Positions 52,920 to 61,057 of a DNA stretch of 64,000 bases are shown piece by piece. How positions within the stretch are numbered: position 1 is the stretch's first letter; each line of letters begins with the position of its first letter. The notes under the pieces are model-generated. The model saw only the letters and a program-made list of their open reading frames with translations. It made no database searches and was not told the DNA's origin. Source of the DNA: Amylibacter sp. IMCC11727 (GTDB lineage Bacteria; Pseudomonadota; Alphaproteobacteria; Rhodobacterales; Rhodobacteraceae); the NCBI RefSeq assembly GCF_029854195.1, contig NZ_CP122960.1:2610001-2674000 (forward strand), read 5' to 3'. The position numbers and the translations under genes are program-made.

Positions 52920-53837
52920 TCACGCGTGAACGAAATCTGACGGTTTGATATGCGCACCTGGCAGGTCATTCCACTGCTCTGATGTGACGTCGATCATTTC
53001 CCACGCATCTGGATTCGCGAACAATTCACGCAGCAACAGATTGGTGGCGCGGTGGCCCGCTTTTTCGCCAACATACCGCCCAATAATCGGGCTGCCAGCC
53101 AGTGCCAGATCACCCAACGCATCGAGCATTTTGTGGCGAACACATTCGTCGGCACGGCGGAACCCTTCGGGGTTCAAAACATCTGCACCATCCACAACGA
53201 TGGCGTTTTCCAACCCACCACCAAGCGCAAGGCCAGCAGATTGCATCATATCCACGTCACGACGACGACAGAAAGTACGGCAATTGCTCAATTCGCGCAC
53301 AAACGCGCCATTGGACATTTTAAGGGATTTTGACTGCTGCCCGATGGCCGCTTCGTCAAAATCAATTTCAAATTCGATTTCAATGCTATCCGCAGGGGAC
53401 AAGGTGGCAGTGAACCCGTCAACGGCAATGGTCACATCTTTCAAAATGCGGATCGCCCGCAGCGGCGCGTCTTGTTCTTGCAAGCCCGCCTTCAGGATTG
53501 CCGCAACGAATGGGGCAGAGCTGCCATCCATGATCGGGATTTCTGGGCCGTCAATTTCGATAAGTGCGTTGTGAATGCCTGTGCCAGCCAGTGCGGCCAT
53601 CAGGTGTTCCACGGTGGACACTTCGGTCCCTGCATCATTTGCAAGACGGGTACACAGCTGTGTGTCGTTCACATGATCGTACAACGCTGGGATCAGGTTG
53701 TCGCGATCTGTTACATCCACGCGACGCATCCAAATGCCGTATTCAGCCGAAGCAGGCAAAACGCGCAAAACGGCTCGTTTACCAGAATGCAGGCCCTTGC
53801 CTACTATTTCGATCGGTTGTTTTAAGGTTCTTTGCAT
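52920..53837 (-). CDS. lpxC: UDP-3-O-acyl-N-acetylglucosamine deacetylase
   Basis: 305 residues. VGKGLHSGK at the start, TVEHLMAALAG (zinc ligand His), and HKMLDALGDLAL (zinc His and Asp) plus GHRATNLLLREL near the end are all present. Commits UDP-acyl-GlcNAc to lipid A synthesis, so the cell makes LPS. The frame opens 19 codons earlier; the ATG at 53837 matches LpxC N-termini (MQRTLKQPI). A terminator separates it from ftsZ. Confidence 0.96.
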   Translation of the reverse strand: MQRTLKQPIEIVGKGLHSGKRAVLRVLPASAEYGIWMRRVDVTDRDNLIPALYDHVNDTQLCTRLANDAGTEVSTVEHLMAALAGTGIHNALIEIDGPEIPIMDGSSAPFVAAILKAGLQEQDAPLRAIRILKDVTIAVDGFTATLSPADSIEIEFEIDFDEAAIGQQSKSLKMSNGAFVRELSNCRTFCRRRDVDMMQSAGLALGGGLENAIVVDGADVLNPEGFRRADECVRHKMLDALGDLALAGSPIIGRYVGEKAGHRATNLLLRELFANPDAWEMIDVTSEQWNDLPGAHIKPSDFVHA

Positions 53838-53930
53838 AACGCACCCATGCTTTTGCTTGCTCTGATAAATAAGCAAAGCAAGGCGCAATCTCAATTCACG
53901 CTTTATGACCGAATGTGACAGCCCAGAAAC

Positions 53931-53961
53931 AAAAAGGGCGTGTCTGTAACACGCCCTTTTT
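53931..53961. terminator. Bidirectional terminator-like hairpin after ftsZ
   Basis: A 13-bp perfect stem (53931-53943 with 53949-53961) around CTGTA, with five A at the left end and five T at the right. On the minus strand it follows the ftsZ stop by 25 bases and precedes lpxC, ending the division transcript. Confidence 0.85.
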
Positions 53962-53986
53962 CAATACTTATGTCGGAATTATCGGA

Positions 53987-55630
53987 TCAGTTCGCCTGAC
54001 GCCGTAAAAACGCTGGAATTTCAATGCGCTCCTGCTCTGGATCCACTTGATCCTCGGCCATGTCAGCGGATTGTGAAACAGGTGGCTGTTCACGGTGCGC
54101 GGTTTCCTGCGTATCGCCGTGGCCTGTCATGCGTGAAATCAGGCTGTTCAAGCGGAAGCCTTTTGGCTTTTCTGCCTGTGCAGAACCGGCAAAGAACTTT
54201 GGTGTTTCCGCGCGTGTCTCTTCAACACGAGGCGCCTTGGACACCGCAGCGTCCAATCGCGCCAGTGTTGATGCACTTGGTTGGCCCACTTCTGCTTGCG
54301 CTGGGGCCGCCGCGTATTCTGTTTGACGATCAAAGAAGCTTTCAGTGGCCTCCACAGTTTCAACCGCAGCGGGTTGTGGCTGATAGGCAGGCGCTGGCAA
54401 TCCATCGTCTGTTGTCAGTTCCGCAGCCACTGGTGCTGGTTCCGCAGGTGTTTCCACTGTCATTGCTTCAAACAGGCTCGGCTCTGCCACTGTTTCAGCA
54501 ACGGCCTCAACTTCGGCCACTGGCTCTGCTTCTGGTGTTGCTGCTGCAACTGGCTCTGCCACTGGCGCAGGCGCTGCTTCTTCAACAGGCGCGGTCAATT
54601 CTGTGCCCGCTGGCAGCGGCTCTTTCAAGCTGCGGCGCGGCACTGGAATATCTGCGGCACCTTCAATGGCGTCGATACCTGTTGCCACAACGGAAACGCG
54701 CATAATAGCTTCCAAAGATGGGTCCATCGTAGACCCAACAATGATGTTGGCCTCTGGGTCCACTTCTTCGCGAATGCGGTTTGCCGCTTCGTCCAGTTCG
54801 AACAACGTCAGATCGCTGCCGCCTGTGATGTTGATCAGAACACCGCGCGCCCCTTGCAAGGAAATCTCGTCGAGCAGTGGGTTGGCGATGGCTTTTTCTG
54901 CCGCTTGGATCGCACGATCTTCGCCAGATGCTTCGCCTGTACCCATCATCGCCTTGCCCATTTCATCCATAACGGAGCGAATGTCAGCAAAGTCGAGGTT
55001 GATAATACCAGGGCGCACCATCAGGTCTGTCACACCTTTAACACCTTGATACAGCACATCATCTGCAAGGCTGAAGGCCTCTGTAAATGTTGTCTGCTCG
55101 TTTGCGATGCGGAACAGGTTCTGGTTCGGAATGATGATCAGCGTATCCACAACCTTTTGCAGCGCCTCAACGCCTTCGGTTGCTTGGCGCATACGACGGG
55201 AGCCTTCAAATTGGAACGGCTTGGTAACAACACCAACGGTCAGAATGCCCAGCTCGCGTGCAGCTTGTGCAACGATTGGCGCACCACCAGTGCCTGTGCC
55301 GCCACCCATACCGGCTGTGATGAAACACATGTGCGATCCGACAAGGTGATCCACAATCGCTTCGATGCTTTCTTCTGCGGCAGCCGCACCAACGGCTGGC
55401 CGTGCGCCTGCACCCAAACCTTCGGTGATTTTCTCACCCAATTGGATTTTCGACGTCGCCTTGGCGGATTGCAATGCCTGCGCATCTGTGTTCGCAACCA
55501 CGAAATCCACGCCATCCAGCGCTTTGTCGATCATGTTGTTTACAGCGTTACCGCCAGCACCACCGATACCAAACACTGTGATACGTGGTTTCAAATCTAC
55601 CATTTCTGGCATGCGCAAGTTCAATGTCAT
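53987..55630 (-). CDS. ftsZ: Cell division protein FtsZ
   Basis: 547 residues. Tubulin signature GGGTGTGGAP at 109-118; ITVFGIGGAGGNAV near the start; T7 loop N-F-A-D region near 215. A long low-complexity linker of A, V, E, P follows the core (about 330-530), ending in the partner-binding tail IPAFLRRQAN. Polymerises into the Z-ring. The long linker is usual for alphaproteobacteria. Preceded by a 174-base gap with three GANTC sites. Confidence 0.97.
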   Translation of the reverse strand: MTLNLRMPEMVDLKPRITVFGIGGAGGNAVNNMIDKALDGVDFVVANTDAQALQSAKATSKIQLGEKITEGLGAGARPAVGAAAAEESIEAIVDHLVGSHMCFITAGMGGGTGTGGAPIVAQAARELGILTVGVVTKPFQFEGSRRMRQATEGVEALQKVVDTLIIIPNQNLFRIANEQTTFTEAFSLADDVLYQGVKGVTDLMVRPGIINLDFADIRSVMDEMGKAMMGTGEASGEDRAIQAAEKAIANPLLDEISLQGARGVLINITGGSDLTLFELDEAANRIREEVDPEANIIVGSTMDPSLEAIMRVSVVATGIDAIEGAADIPVPRRSLKEPLPAGTELTAPVEEAAPAPVAEPVAAATPEAEPVAEVEAVAETVAEPSLFEAMTVETPAEPAPVAAELTTDDGLPAPAYQPQPAAVETVEATESFFDRQTEYAAAPAQAEVGQPSASTLARLDAAVSKAPRVEETRAETPKFFAGSAQAEKPKGFRLNSLISRMTGHGDTQETAHREQPPVSQSADMAEDQVDPEQERIEIPAFLRRQAN

Positions 55631-55687
55631 GTTTAATCCGCCTGTATTTTTTTGCTCTCGCCGCCTTAAGACGGTCGTATTTGCCCT

Positions 55688-55740
55688 GATTCGGTATGCT
55701 AAACGACTGATTCGCGAACGTCACGAAAAATCGTAGAATC
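55688..55740 (-). promoter_or_regulatory. Cluster of three GANTC methylation sites upstream of ftsZ
   Basis: GATTC at 55688-55692 and 55709-55713, and GAATC at 55736-55740, in the 174-base ftsA-ftsZ gap, 58 to 110 bases before the ftsZ start. By chance about 0.7 would be expected at equal base composition. GANTC is the CcrM site, and GcrA (45238) acts on methylated sites; in Caulobacter the ftsZ promoter is under such control. Confidence 0.5.
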
Positions 55741-55804
55741 ACCAAGATTTATTGTACTCATTACACAGGTTCAGCAAGGTTTCGCCCACCAAACCACATG
55801 TCGT

Positions 55805-57139
55805 TTACCAGTTATCTTTAAACCACCGCATGGCGCGTTTCAGCGGCTGAACACCGTGACCTGCAACAGGCAGATTGAAATCCCAACACTCGTCTTGCGG
55901 GTGCGCAGCATGCAACGCCAAACCCACGGATGACGCAAAGGCTGGACCCGTTGCTGCCTGTGGAAGCCCTTGAATTCGCAGCGGTTTTCCCAACCGCACT
56001 TGCTGTCCCAGAATGCGGCTCGCCAGCCCTTCCAACCCTGGAATTTGGCTGCCACCCCCTGTCAAAACAATCCGTTGTCCTGGCAAATGGTCAAACCCAG
56101 CACCGTCCAAACGGGCGCGCACTTCTTCCAAAATTTCCTCAACTCTTGGGCGCATAACGCCAATCAGCTCGGATCGGCTGATGCGGCGACGGTCGTGATC
56201 GAAATCACCCGTGTCCCCACCAATTTCGATCATATCGCGATCATCCATCCCCGTGGCCATCACACCACCATGAAAGGTCTTAATCCGCTCTGCCGTGGTT
56301 GTGGCCACCTGCAAACCCTGACTGATGTCAGACGTCACAAGATCCCCGCCCATGCGCACGCTATCGGCAAAAATCATGTGTTTCTTCAGGAAAATAGAAA
56401 CCGTTGTGGCCCCGCCGCCAAAATCAATGCAGGCTCCGCCCAACTCTTGTTCGTCTTCCACCAGCGCAGACACACCCGAAACATAGGCGGATGATGCGAA
56501 ACCAGCCAATTCCAGATCGCACCGCTTGATACACTTCAGCAGGTTTTCAACCGCGCCTGTGTTCACCGTCAACAGGTGCATATCCACAGACAGACGATTG
56601 CCAATCTGACCACGCGGATCAGACAAGCCAGACCGATGATCGAGCGCAAAGTTCACTGGCATCGCGTGAACCGCTTCACGGCCTTGCCCGTAATCGGGCA
56701 CATCACATTCGGCCAAAACACGCCCAATGTCGTAATCCATCACCGACCCGTTTTCCAACTGCACAGTGCCCGTCACGCCATAGCTGCGCGGTTCGGCCCC
56801 TGACATACACGCAATCACGTGATCGACACGGGTATTCGCCATCTTTTGTGCCGCTTGCACTGCGGTGCGAATGGCCCGTTCGGTTTCTTCCATTGTGCTG
56901 ACTTCGCCAAACCGTACACCGCGCGACCGCGTTGTGGCCACGCCAATCACACGGAATGCGCCGTGGCTCGCCATGGCGGACATGCCTTCTTGGGCGTTCA
57001 TCTGAACAGAAGGATCAAACTGCAAAATCATGCAGGCAATCTTGGCCGTGCCCACGTCCAAAATCGCAACCACTCCCCGTTGCAGGGCCGCGCGGCGGCG
57101 TTGTCTCATGGCGCGTTGTGTTTCGTATAAATGTGTCAT
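55805..57139 (-). CDS. ftsA: Cell division protein FtsA
   Basis: 444 residues from the ATG at 57139, which lies right after the ftsQ stop; an in-frame ATG at 57160 would overlap ftsQ by 20 bases and has no ribosome-binding site. Actin-like ATPase: VAILDVGTAKIA (phosphate 1), GGACIDFGGGATTVSIF and IVLTGGGSQIPGL. The last residues (LKRAMRWFKDNW) form an amphipathic helix that anchors the protein and FtsZ filaments to the membrane. Confidence 0.95.
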   Translation of the reverse strand: MTHLYETQRAMRQRRRAALQRGVVAILDVGTAKIACMILQFDPSVQMNAQEGMSAMASHGAFRVIGVATTRSRGVRFGEVSTMEETERAIRTAVQAAQKMANTRVDHVIACMSGAEPRSYGVTGTVQLENGSVMDYDIGRVLAECDVPDYGQGREAVHAMPVNFALDHRSGLSDPRGQIGNRLSVDMHLLTVNTGAVENLLKCIKRCDLELAGFASSAYVSGVSALVEDEQELGGACIDFGGGATTVSIFLKKHMIFADSVRMGGDLVTSDISQGLQVATTTAERIKTFHGGVMATGMDDRDMIEIGGDTGDFDHDRRRISRSELIGVMRPRVEEILEEVRARLDGAGFDHLPGQRIVLTGGGSQIPGLEGLASRILGQQVRLGKPLRIQGLPQAATGPAFASSVGLALHAAHPQDECWDFNLPVAGHGVQPLKRAMRWFKDNW

Positions 57140-57140
57140 G

Positions 57141-58052
57141 CTATGTCTCGTCTTCCCCATCAGCTATGGCCCGCAACCGATACAGCTCGTCGACTGCTGG
57201 CACGGATAATCTAAGGACAGGTCTGCGCCCATCTCTCATATCTACTACTGTTACATCCCGTCCCAACACATCGCGCGCACTGTGTAATGCGATGACGCGC
57301 TCAAGCGCTGGAACTGGGTCCTTAACGGGCAATTGGATGATTTGTTGGCGATCCAACATGACATCCCAGCGTCGCTCGCCCATGCGACGCAATCCTCTGA
57401 CACGATCTGCAATCGGTTTTGCAGCCGCCAAAATCTCCAGCGCTTCTTCGGCCTTGGCCTGCGCACCATCCCCAATGATCAGCGGCAACCCGTGATACCC
57501 TTCACGGCTCACCAAAATACCCGCGCGTTCGCCAACGGGATCAACCAATTCCAAATGGCTTGGCCCCCGCCAAACCAGTGCAGGTGCGCGTTCGTTGATC
57601 TGCACCTCTAAAATGCCGTCACGCAAATACACATCCGCGTTTTTAACCGCATCGACAGCTTCGATACGGGTTTTCAACGCCGCCAAATCCAACCGCATAG
57701 AACTGACTGGAAATTCCATCGGCACAGCCTCGCGCACCTGTTCTGAAACAACTGTGCTGGCCCCTTTGATCTGCATCAGATTGACCGCAAATTCAGGGCG
57801 TTCTTCGATCATGCTCTTGGCGTTTGTAATGCTCTGCGCCAATTGCAGCTGTGTTTGTTCCTGCGCAAAATAATTCGCGGTAAATCCAACCACCAACATC
57901 AACGGAACCCCTGTACGGATCAGGGATTTATACATCGGCGTCAGCCAAATTCGCTCTAGGCGGTACTTGATGCGGCTTGGGCTGTAATCATGCCCACTTT
58001 TGGGGGCAGGCGCAGGACCAAAGCGTTCACGCAGATCGTCTATCGCTGACAT
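57141..58052 (-). CDS. ftsQ: Cell division protein FtsQ
   Basis: 303 residues. Cytoplasmic N-terminus with basic patch, one membrane helix (about 48-68, SLIRTGVPLMLVVGFTANYFA), then a periplasmic POTRA domain (about 75-150) and beta domain (LEVQINERAPALVWRG). GGAGGA seven bases upstream fixes the ATG at 58052, overlapping the ddl end by 13 bases. Links FtsB/FtsL to the divisome. Confidence 0.94.
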   Translation of the reverse strand: MSAIDDLRERFGPAPAPKSGHDYSPSRIKYRLERIWLTPMYKSLIRTGVPLMLVVGFTANYFAQEQTQLQLAQSITNAKSMIEERPEFAVNLMQIKGASTVVSEQVREAVPMEFPVSSMRLDLAALKTRIEAVDAVKNADVYLRDGILEVQINERAPALVWRGPSHLELVDPVGERAGILVSREGYHGLPLIIGDGAQAKAEEALEILAAAKPIADRVRGLRRMGERRWDVMLDRQQIIQLPVKDPVPALERVIALHSARDVLGRDVTVVDMRDGRRPVLRLSVPAVDELYRLRAIADGEDET

Positions 58053-58954
58053 GACGCATCCTCCGTGATCCAAGTGACCAATTCACCAAAGGAAATCCCC
58101 GCATGTTCCGCCTGCTCAGGCGCAAGCGATGTTGGCGTAAATCCGGGTTGTGTGTTCACCTCAAGGATAATCAACCCATCAAGCCCCTTGCTTTCGTCCC
58201 ACCGAAAATCAGTCCGCGTCAGCCCACGACAGCCAAGCGCGTTGTGCGCGCGCAATGCGTATTCCAAACAAGCATCGAAAATCTCGGTCGGGATGTTGGC
58301 AGGGATTTCATGACGTGACCCGCCTGCCTTATATTTGGCGTCATAATCGTACCAGCCATCAGTGATGATATCTGTCACACCAAGGGCACGATCCCCCATC
58401 ACCGCCGTGGTCATTTCACGGCCGGGGGCGAATGCCTCAACCATCACGATCTCTGGCATGTCGTCATCTAACTTCGCGGGGCCGTTGGCGTTTTCATCCA
58501 CCAGATACACCCCAACGGAGGACCCTTCATTGAACGGCTTAATCACATAAGGCGGCTGCATCGGGTGTGCTGCCATTGCATCGGCTTTGGACACCAACAT
58601 GCTGTCCATCATCGGCAAACCTGCCATGCGCAACACGTCTTTGGATTTCTCTTTGTCCATGGCCAGCGCAGAGGAAAACACGCCAGAATGCGTGTAAGGA
58701 ATCTGCAACCATTCAAGCAAACCTTGAACGCAGCCATCTTCGCCCCAACGACCGTGCAAAGAATTGTAAACCACATCGGGATTGGACGCGCGCAAATCAG
58801 CCACCAGATCAGGACCCGCGTCCACCTCTGTGACCTCATACCCTTCTGCGCGCAATGCTTTACAAACTTCCGCAGCTGACGCCAGAGACACCTCTCGCTC
58901 AGCCGACGGGCCGCCTTTTAACACTGTTACGCGATGGAATGCCCTGCTCGACAT
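58040..58954 (-). CDS. ddl: D-alanine--D-alanine ligase
   Basis: 304 residues, ATP-grasp. VTVLKGGPSAEREVSLASA at the start, YVIKPFNEGSSVGVYLV and LEVNTQPGFTPTSLAPEQA at the end are complete. Makes the D-Ala-D-Ala dipeptide for peptidoglycan. Overlaps ftsQ; a 79-base gap separates it from murB. Confidence 0.96.
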   Translation of the reverse strand: MSSRAFHRVTVLKGGPSAEREVSLASAAEVCKALRAEGYEVTEVDAGPDLVADLRASNPDVVYNSLHGRWGEDGCVQGLLEWLQIPYTHSGVFSSALAMDKEKSKDVLRMAGLPMMDSMLVSKADAMAAHPMQPPYVIKPFNEGSSVGVYLVDENANGPAKLDDDMPEIVMVEAFAPGREMTTAVMGDRALGVTDIITDGWYDYDAKYKAGGSRHEIPANIPTEIFDACLEYALRAHNALGCRGLTRTDFRWDESKGLDGLIILEVNTQPGFTPTSLAPEQAEHAGISFGELVTWITEDASCQR

Positions 58955-59033
58955 TGCTCCGCCTCGTCTGTTACCCTCGGCCCTTATGGGCTCTGCGGGC
59001 GTTTATTAGATCGTCTTACGCGATCCATACCGC

Positions 59034-59972
59034 TTACGTCTGCGCGCCAGCTTTGCCAACCCGCATAATTTCCCACTCTAGGGATATTCCGCTGTTTTCC
59101 AAAACCTTTTTTCGCACCAACTCGCCTAAATTTTCTAAATCTGCGGCAGATGCGCCACCCTTGTTGATCAAAAAGTTGGAATGCATCTCGCTCATTTGCG
59201 CCCCGCCGATGGATGCGCCGCGCATTCCCGCATCGTCGATGACCTTCCATGCCTTCAGATCATGCACGTCATCCGCTTGCCCTGTGGATGAATACCCTGC
59301 AGGGTTGCGAAATGTTGATCCACAAGACCGCTCTTTCGTCGGCTGCGTCGCCTCCCGCTTGGCCAGTGCATCTTCCATCTTCGCTTCAATCTCTGCTGGA
59401 TCACCCGCCGTGCCCTGCAAAACCACAGAGGTAAGGATCACGCCCTCTGGCAAAGTGGTGGAACGGTACGCAAACCCCATATCTTCTTTGCTTAGCGTAA
59501 TAACCTCGCCCTGCCGCGTTACAGCCTCTGCCTCGACGAACACATCCGCCGTATACACTCCGTAACAGCCCGCGTTCATCTTCGCTGCGCCACCTATGGC
59601 CCCAGGAATAGTCCGCAGAAACGCCAAATCCGTGCCCGCCTGCGCCGCCTTACGCGCCACATGCGCATCGAGCGCACCAACACCAGCCCGCACGCGATTG
59701 CCCTCAAGCTGTTCAATGCTATTGAAACCTCGGCCAAAGCGGATCACCACACCATCCAGCCCCCCATCACGGATAATCAGGTTCGAACACACGCCGATGG
59801 GAAACACAGGAACGCTCGGATCAAGACCGCGCAAAAACCCCTGCAAATCCTCCATATCCGCAGGCGTAAACAACACCTGCGCTGGGCCACCCACACGCAG
59901 CCAACTCAGCCCCGACATATCGTGATCAAACGACAACGTGCCGCGCACGTCTGGTAAGTTTAGGTCAGTCAT
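59034..59972 (-). CDS. murB: UDP-N-acetylenolpyruvoylglucosamine reductase
   Basis: 312 residues. FAD domain with LSWLRVGGPAQVLF and GVCSNLIIRDGG, then AIGGAAKMNAGCYG and the catalytic serine in KERSCGSTFRNP. Reduces the enolpyruvyl group to make UDP-MurNAc. Start at 59972 by the match to MurB N-termini; overlaps the first DUF2484 gene by 8 bases. Confidence 0.95.
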   Translation of the reverse strand: MTDLNLPDVRGTLSFDHDMSGLSWLRVGGPAQVLFTPADMEDLQGFLRGLDPSVPVFPIGVCSNLIIRDGGLDGVVIRFGRGFNSIEQLEGNRVRAGVGALDAHVARKAAQAGTDLAFLRTIPGAIGGAAKMNAGCYGVYTADVFVEAEAVTRQGEVITLSKEDMGFAYRSTTLPEGVILTSVVLQGTAGDPAEIEAKMEDALAKREATQPTKERSCGSTFRNPAGYSSTGQADDVHDLKAWKVIDDAGMRGASIGGAQMSEMHSNFLINKGGASAADLENLGELVRKKVLENSGISLEWEIMRVGKAGAQT

Positions 59973-60282
59973 CTTTCGGCTCACTCTGAAAATTCGTCTT
60001 TTCAAACGGGTCTTTGGGGATCGGCACACCAATCTTTCGCAACCCCATACGCCCGATGTAATAAAACGGCCAGCGCATTATGGACCCAACACCCAGCACA
60101 AACATAATGGCAAGAAACGGGTTCCCTGCAATCCACAGATACGGGATTAAGGGGAACAGCAGGATCAACAACAACAGCGCAAAAGGCGGATGATACGGAC
60201 GGGGCAAAAACGCAACGATGCTGCCTATGACAATCCAAATCGCCGCAAACACCACCGCCGAAAAAAGCCCGATTTCAAACAC
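59965..60282 (-). CDS. DUF2484 family membrane protein (copy closer to murB)
   Basis: 105 residues with three hydrophobic stretches: N-terminal IGLFSAVVFAAIWIVIGSIVAFLP, then FALLLLILLFPLIPYLWIAGNPFLA, then MFVLGVGSIMRW; the ending resembles FYYIGRMGLRK. Matches DUF2484, a small Rhodobacterales membrane family often found in this position of the cell-wall cluster. Function unknown. About half its residues are the same as in the neighbouring copy, so they are paralogues. Confidence 0.85.
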   Translation of the reverse strand: MFEIGLFSAVVFAAIWIVIGSIVAFLPRPYHPPFALLLLILLFPLIPYLWIAGNPFLAIMFVLGVGSIMRWPFYYIGRMGLRKIGVPIPKDPFEKTNFQSEPKDD

Positions 60283-60293
60283 CCTGCCAGTCC

Positions 60294-60587
60294 CTATTTG
60301 TAAAAATCAAATTTAGGCCCTTCAAACGGGTCACCATTCATCTTGGCCCGTATGAACCGCCCAAGATAGACAATCGGCCAGCGCAACAGCGATGCCACCC
60401 CGCCCAGAAACATCACACACAAAAACGGATTGCCCGCAATCCACAGATACGGCACCAGCGGGATCAACAGCAGCATCAGTAAAAACGCACCTGGCGGAAT
60501 AAACTGTTTGGGCGACAGCGCAATCACGGTCCCCTTCCCGATCCACGCCGCCGCAAAAATAACGGCTGTTGTCAGCCCGACCTCCAT
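60294..60587 (-). CDS. DUF2484 family membrane protein (copy closer to the Nudix gene)
   Basis: 97 residues. Same plan as its neighbour: VGLTTAVIFAAAWIGKGTVIALSP, then LMLLLIPLVPYLWIAGNPFLC, then MFLGGVASLLRWPIVYLGR. The segment PYLWIAGNPFL is identical in both. Start at 60587 (TGATG overlap with the Nudix stop); 11 bases separate the two copies. Tandem duplication is likely; function unknown. Confidence 0.85.
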   Translation of the reverse strand: MEVGLTTAVIFAAAWIGKGTVIALSPKQFIPPGAFLLMLLLIPLVPYLWIAGNPFLCVMFLGGVASLLRWPIVYLGRFIRAKMNGDPFEGPKFDFYK

Positions 60588-61057
60588 CAAGGGCCGCCCA
60601 GTGTGATACGCAAATGCTTTGACGGCGAGCATTGGACGAATTCGCGTTCAACATGACCTAACATGTCACGTTGCCCTGAAAATTCCACACGCGCACGCGC
60701 CTCTTCAAAAGACAACCACTCAAACGCGGTATGTTCGGCATTCAGCACCACCTGCGCGCCAGCCCCAACAAACCCCACGAAAACAGGCAAAATGCTGATG
60801 CAATCGCGGTCGGCTTCATAAAACTGCTCGCAGAAATCGGCACTGTAAAACCGTTCTGGCACCAACCCCGTTTCCTCTTTGATTTCACGCAAAGCCGCAT
60901 GCCATGCGGTTTCACCCGCTTCGATCTTACCCGCCACTTGGCACCAAGCGCCCACCAGCGTATCGGCGCGGCGCATCAACAGAACCTGAGGTGTTTCACC
61001 TTCATGCCGTATCAAAACCGCAGAAACAGCAAAGGATCTGATGGGCAATTCGGGCAT
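60587..61057 (-). CDS. Nudix hydrolase
   Basis: 156 residues. Complete Nudix box GKIEAGETAWHAALREIKEETGL (pattern G-x5-E-x7-R-E-x2-E-E-x-G). Such enzymes hydrolyse nucleoside diphosphate derivatives; the substrate is unknown. It directly follows murC (stop and start adjacent) and overlaps the DUF2484 gene, so it is embedded in the cell-wall operon. Confidence 0.9.
   Translation of the reverse strand: MPELPIRSFAVSAVLIRHEGETPQVLLMRRADTLVGAWCQVAGKIEAGETAWHAALREIKEETGLVPERFYSADFCEQFYEADRDCISILPVFVGFVGAGAQVVLNAEHTAFEWLSFEEARARVEFSGQRDMLGHVEREFVQCSPSKHLRITLGGP

Noticed and set aside
54330..54620. Repetitive Ala/Val/Glu/Pro coding region in ftsZ as a tandem repeat element
   Set aside because: It is the disordered linker of FtsZ, usual in alphaproteobacteria; frame and C-terminal tail are intact.
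54281..55636. 451-residue plus-strand frame antisense to ftsZ
   Set aside because: Cysteine-, histidine- and phenylalanine-rich translation typical of a shadow of a highly expressed GC-rich gene.
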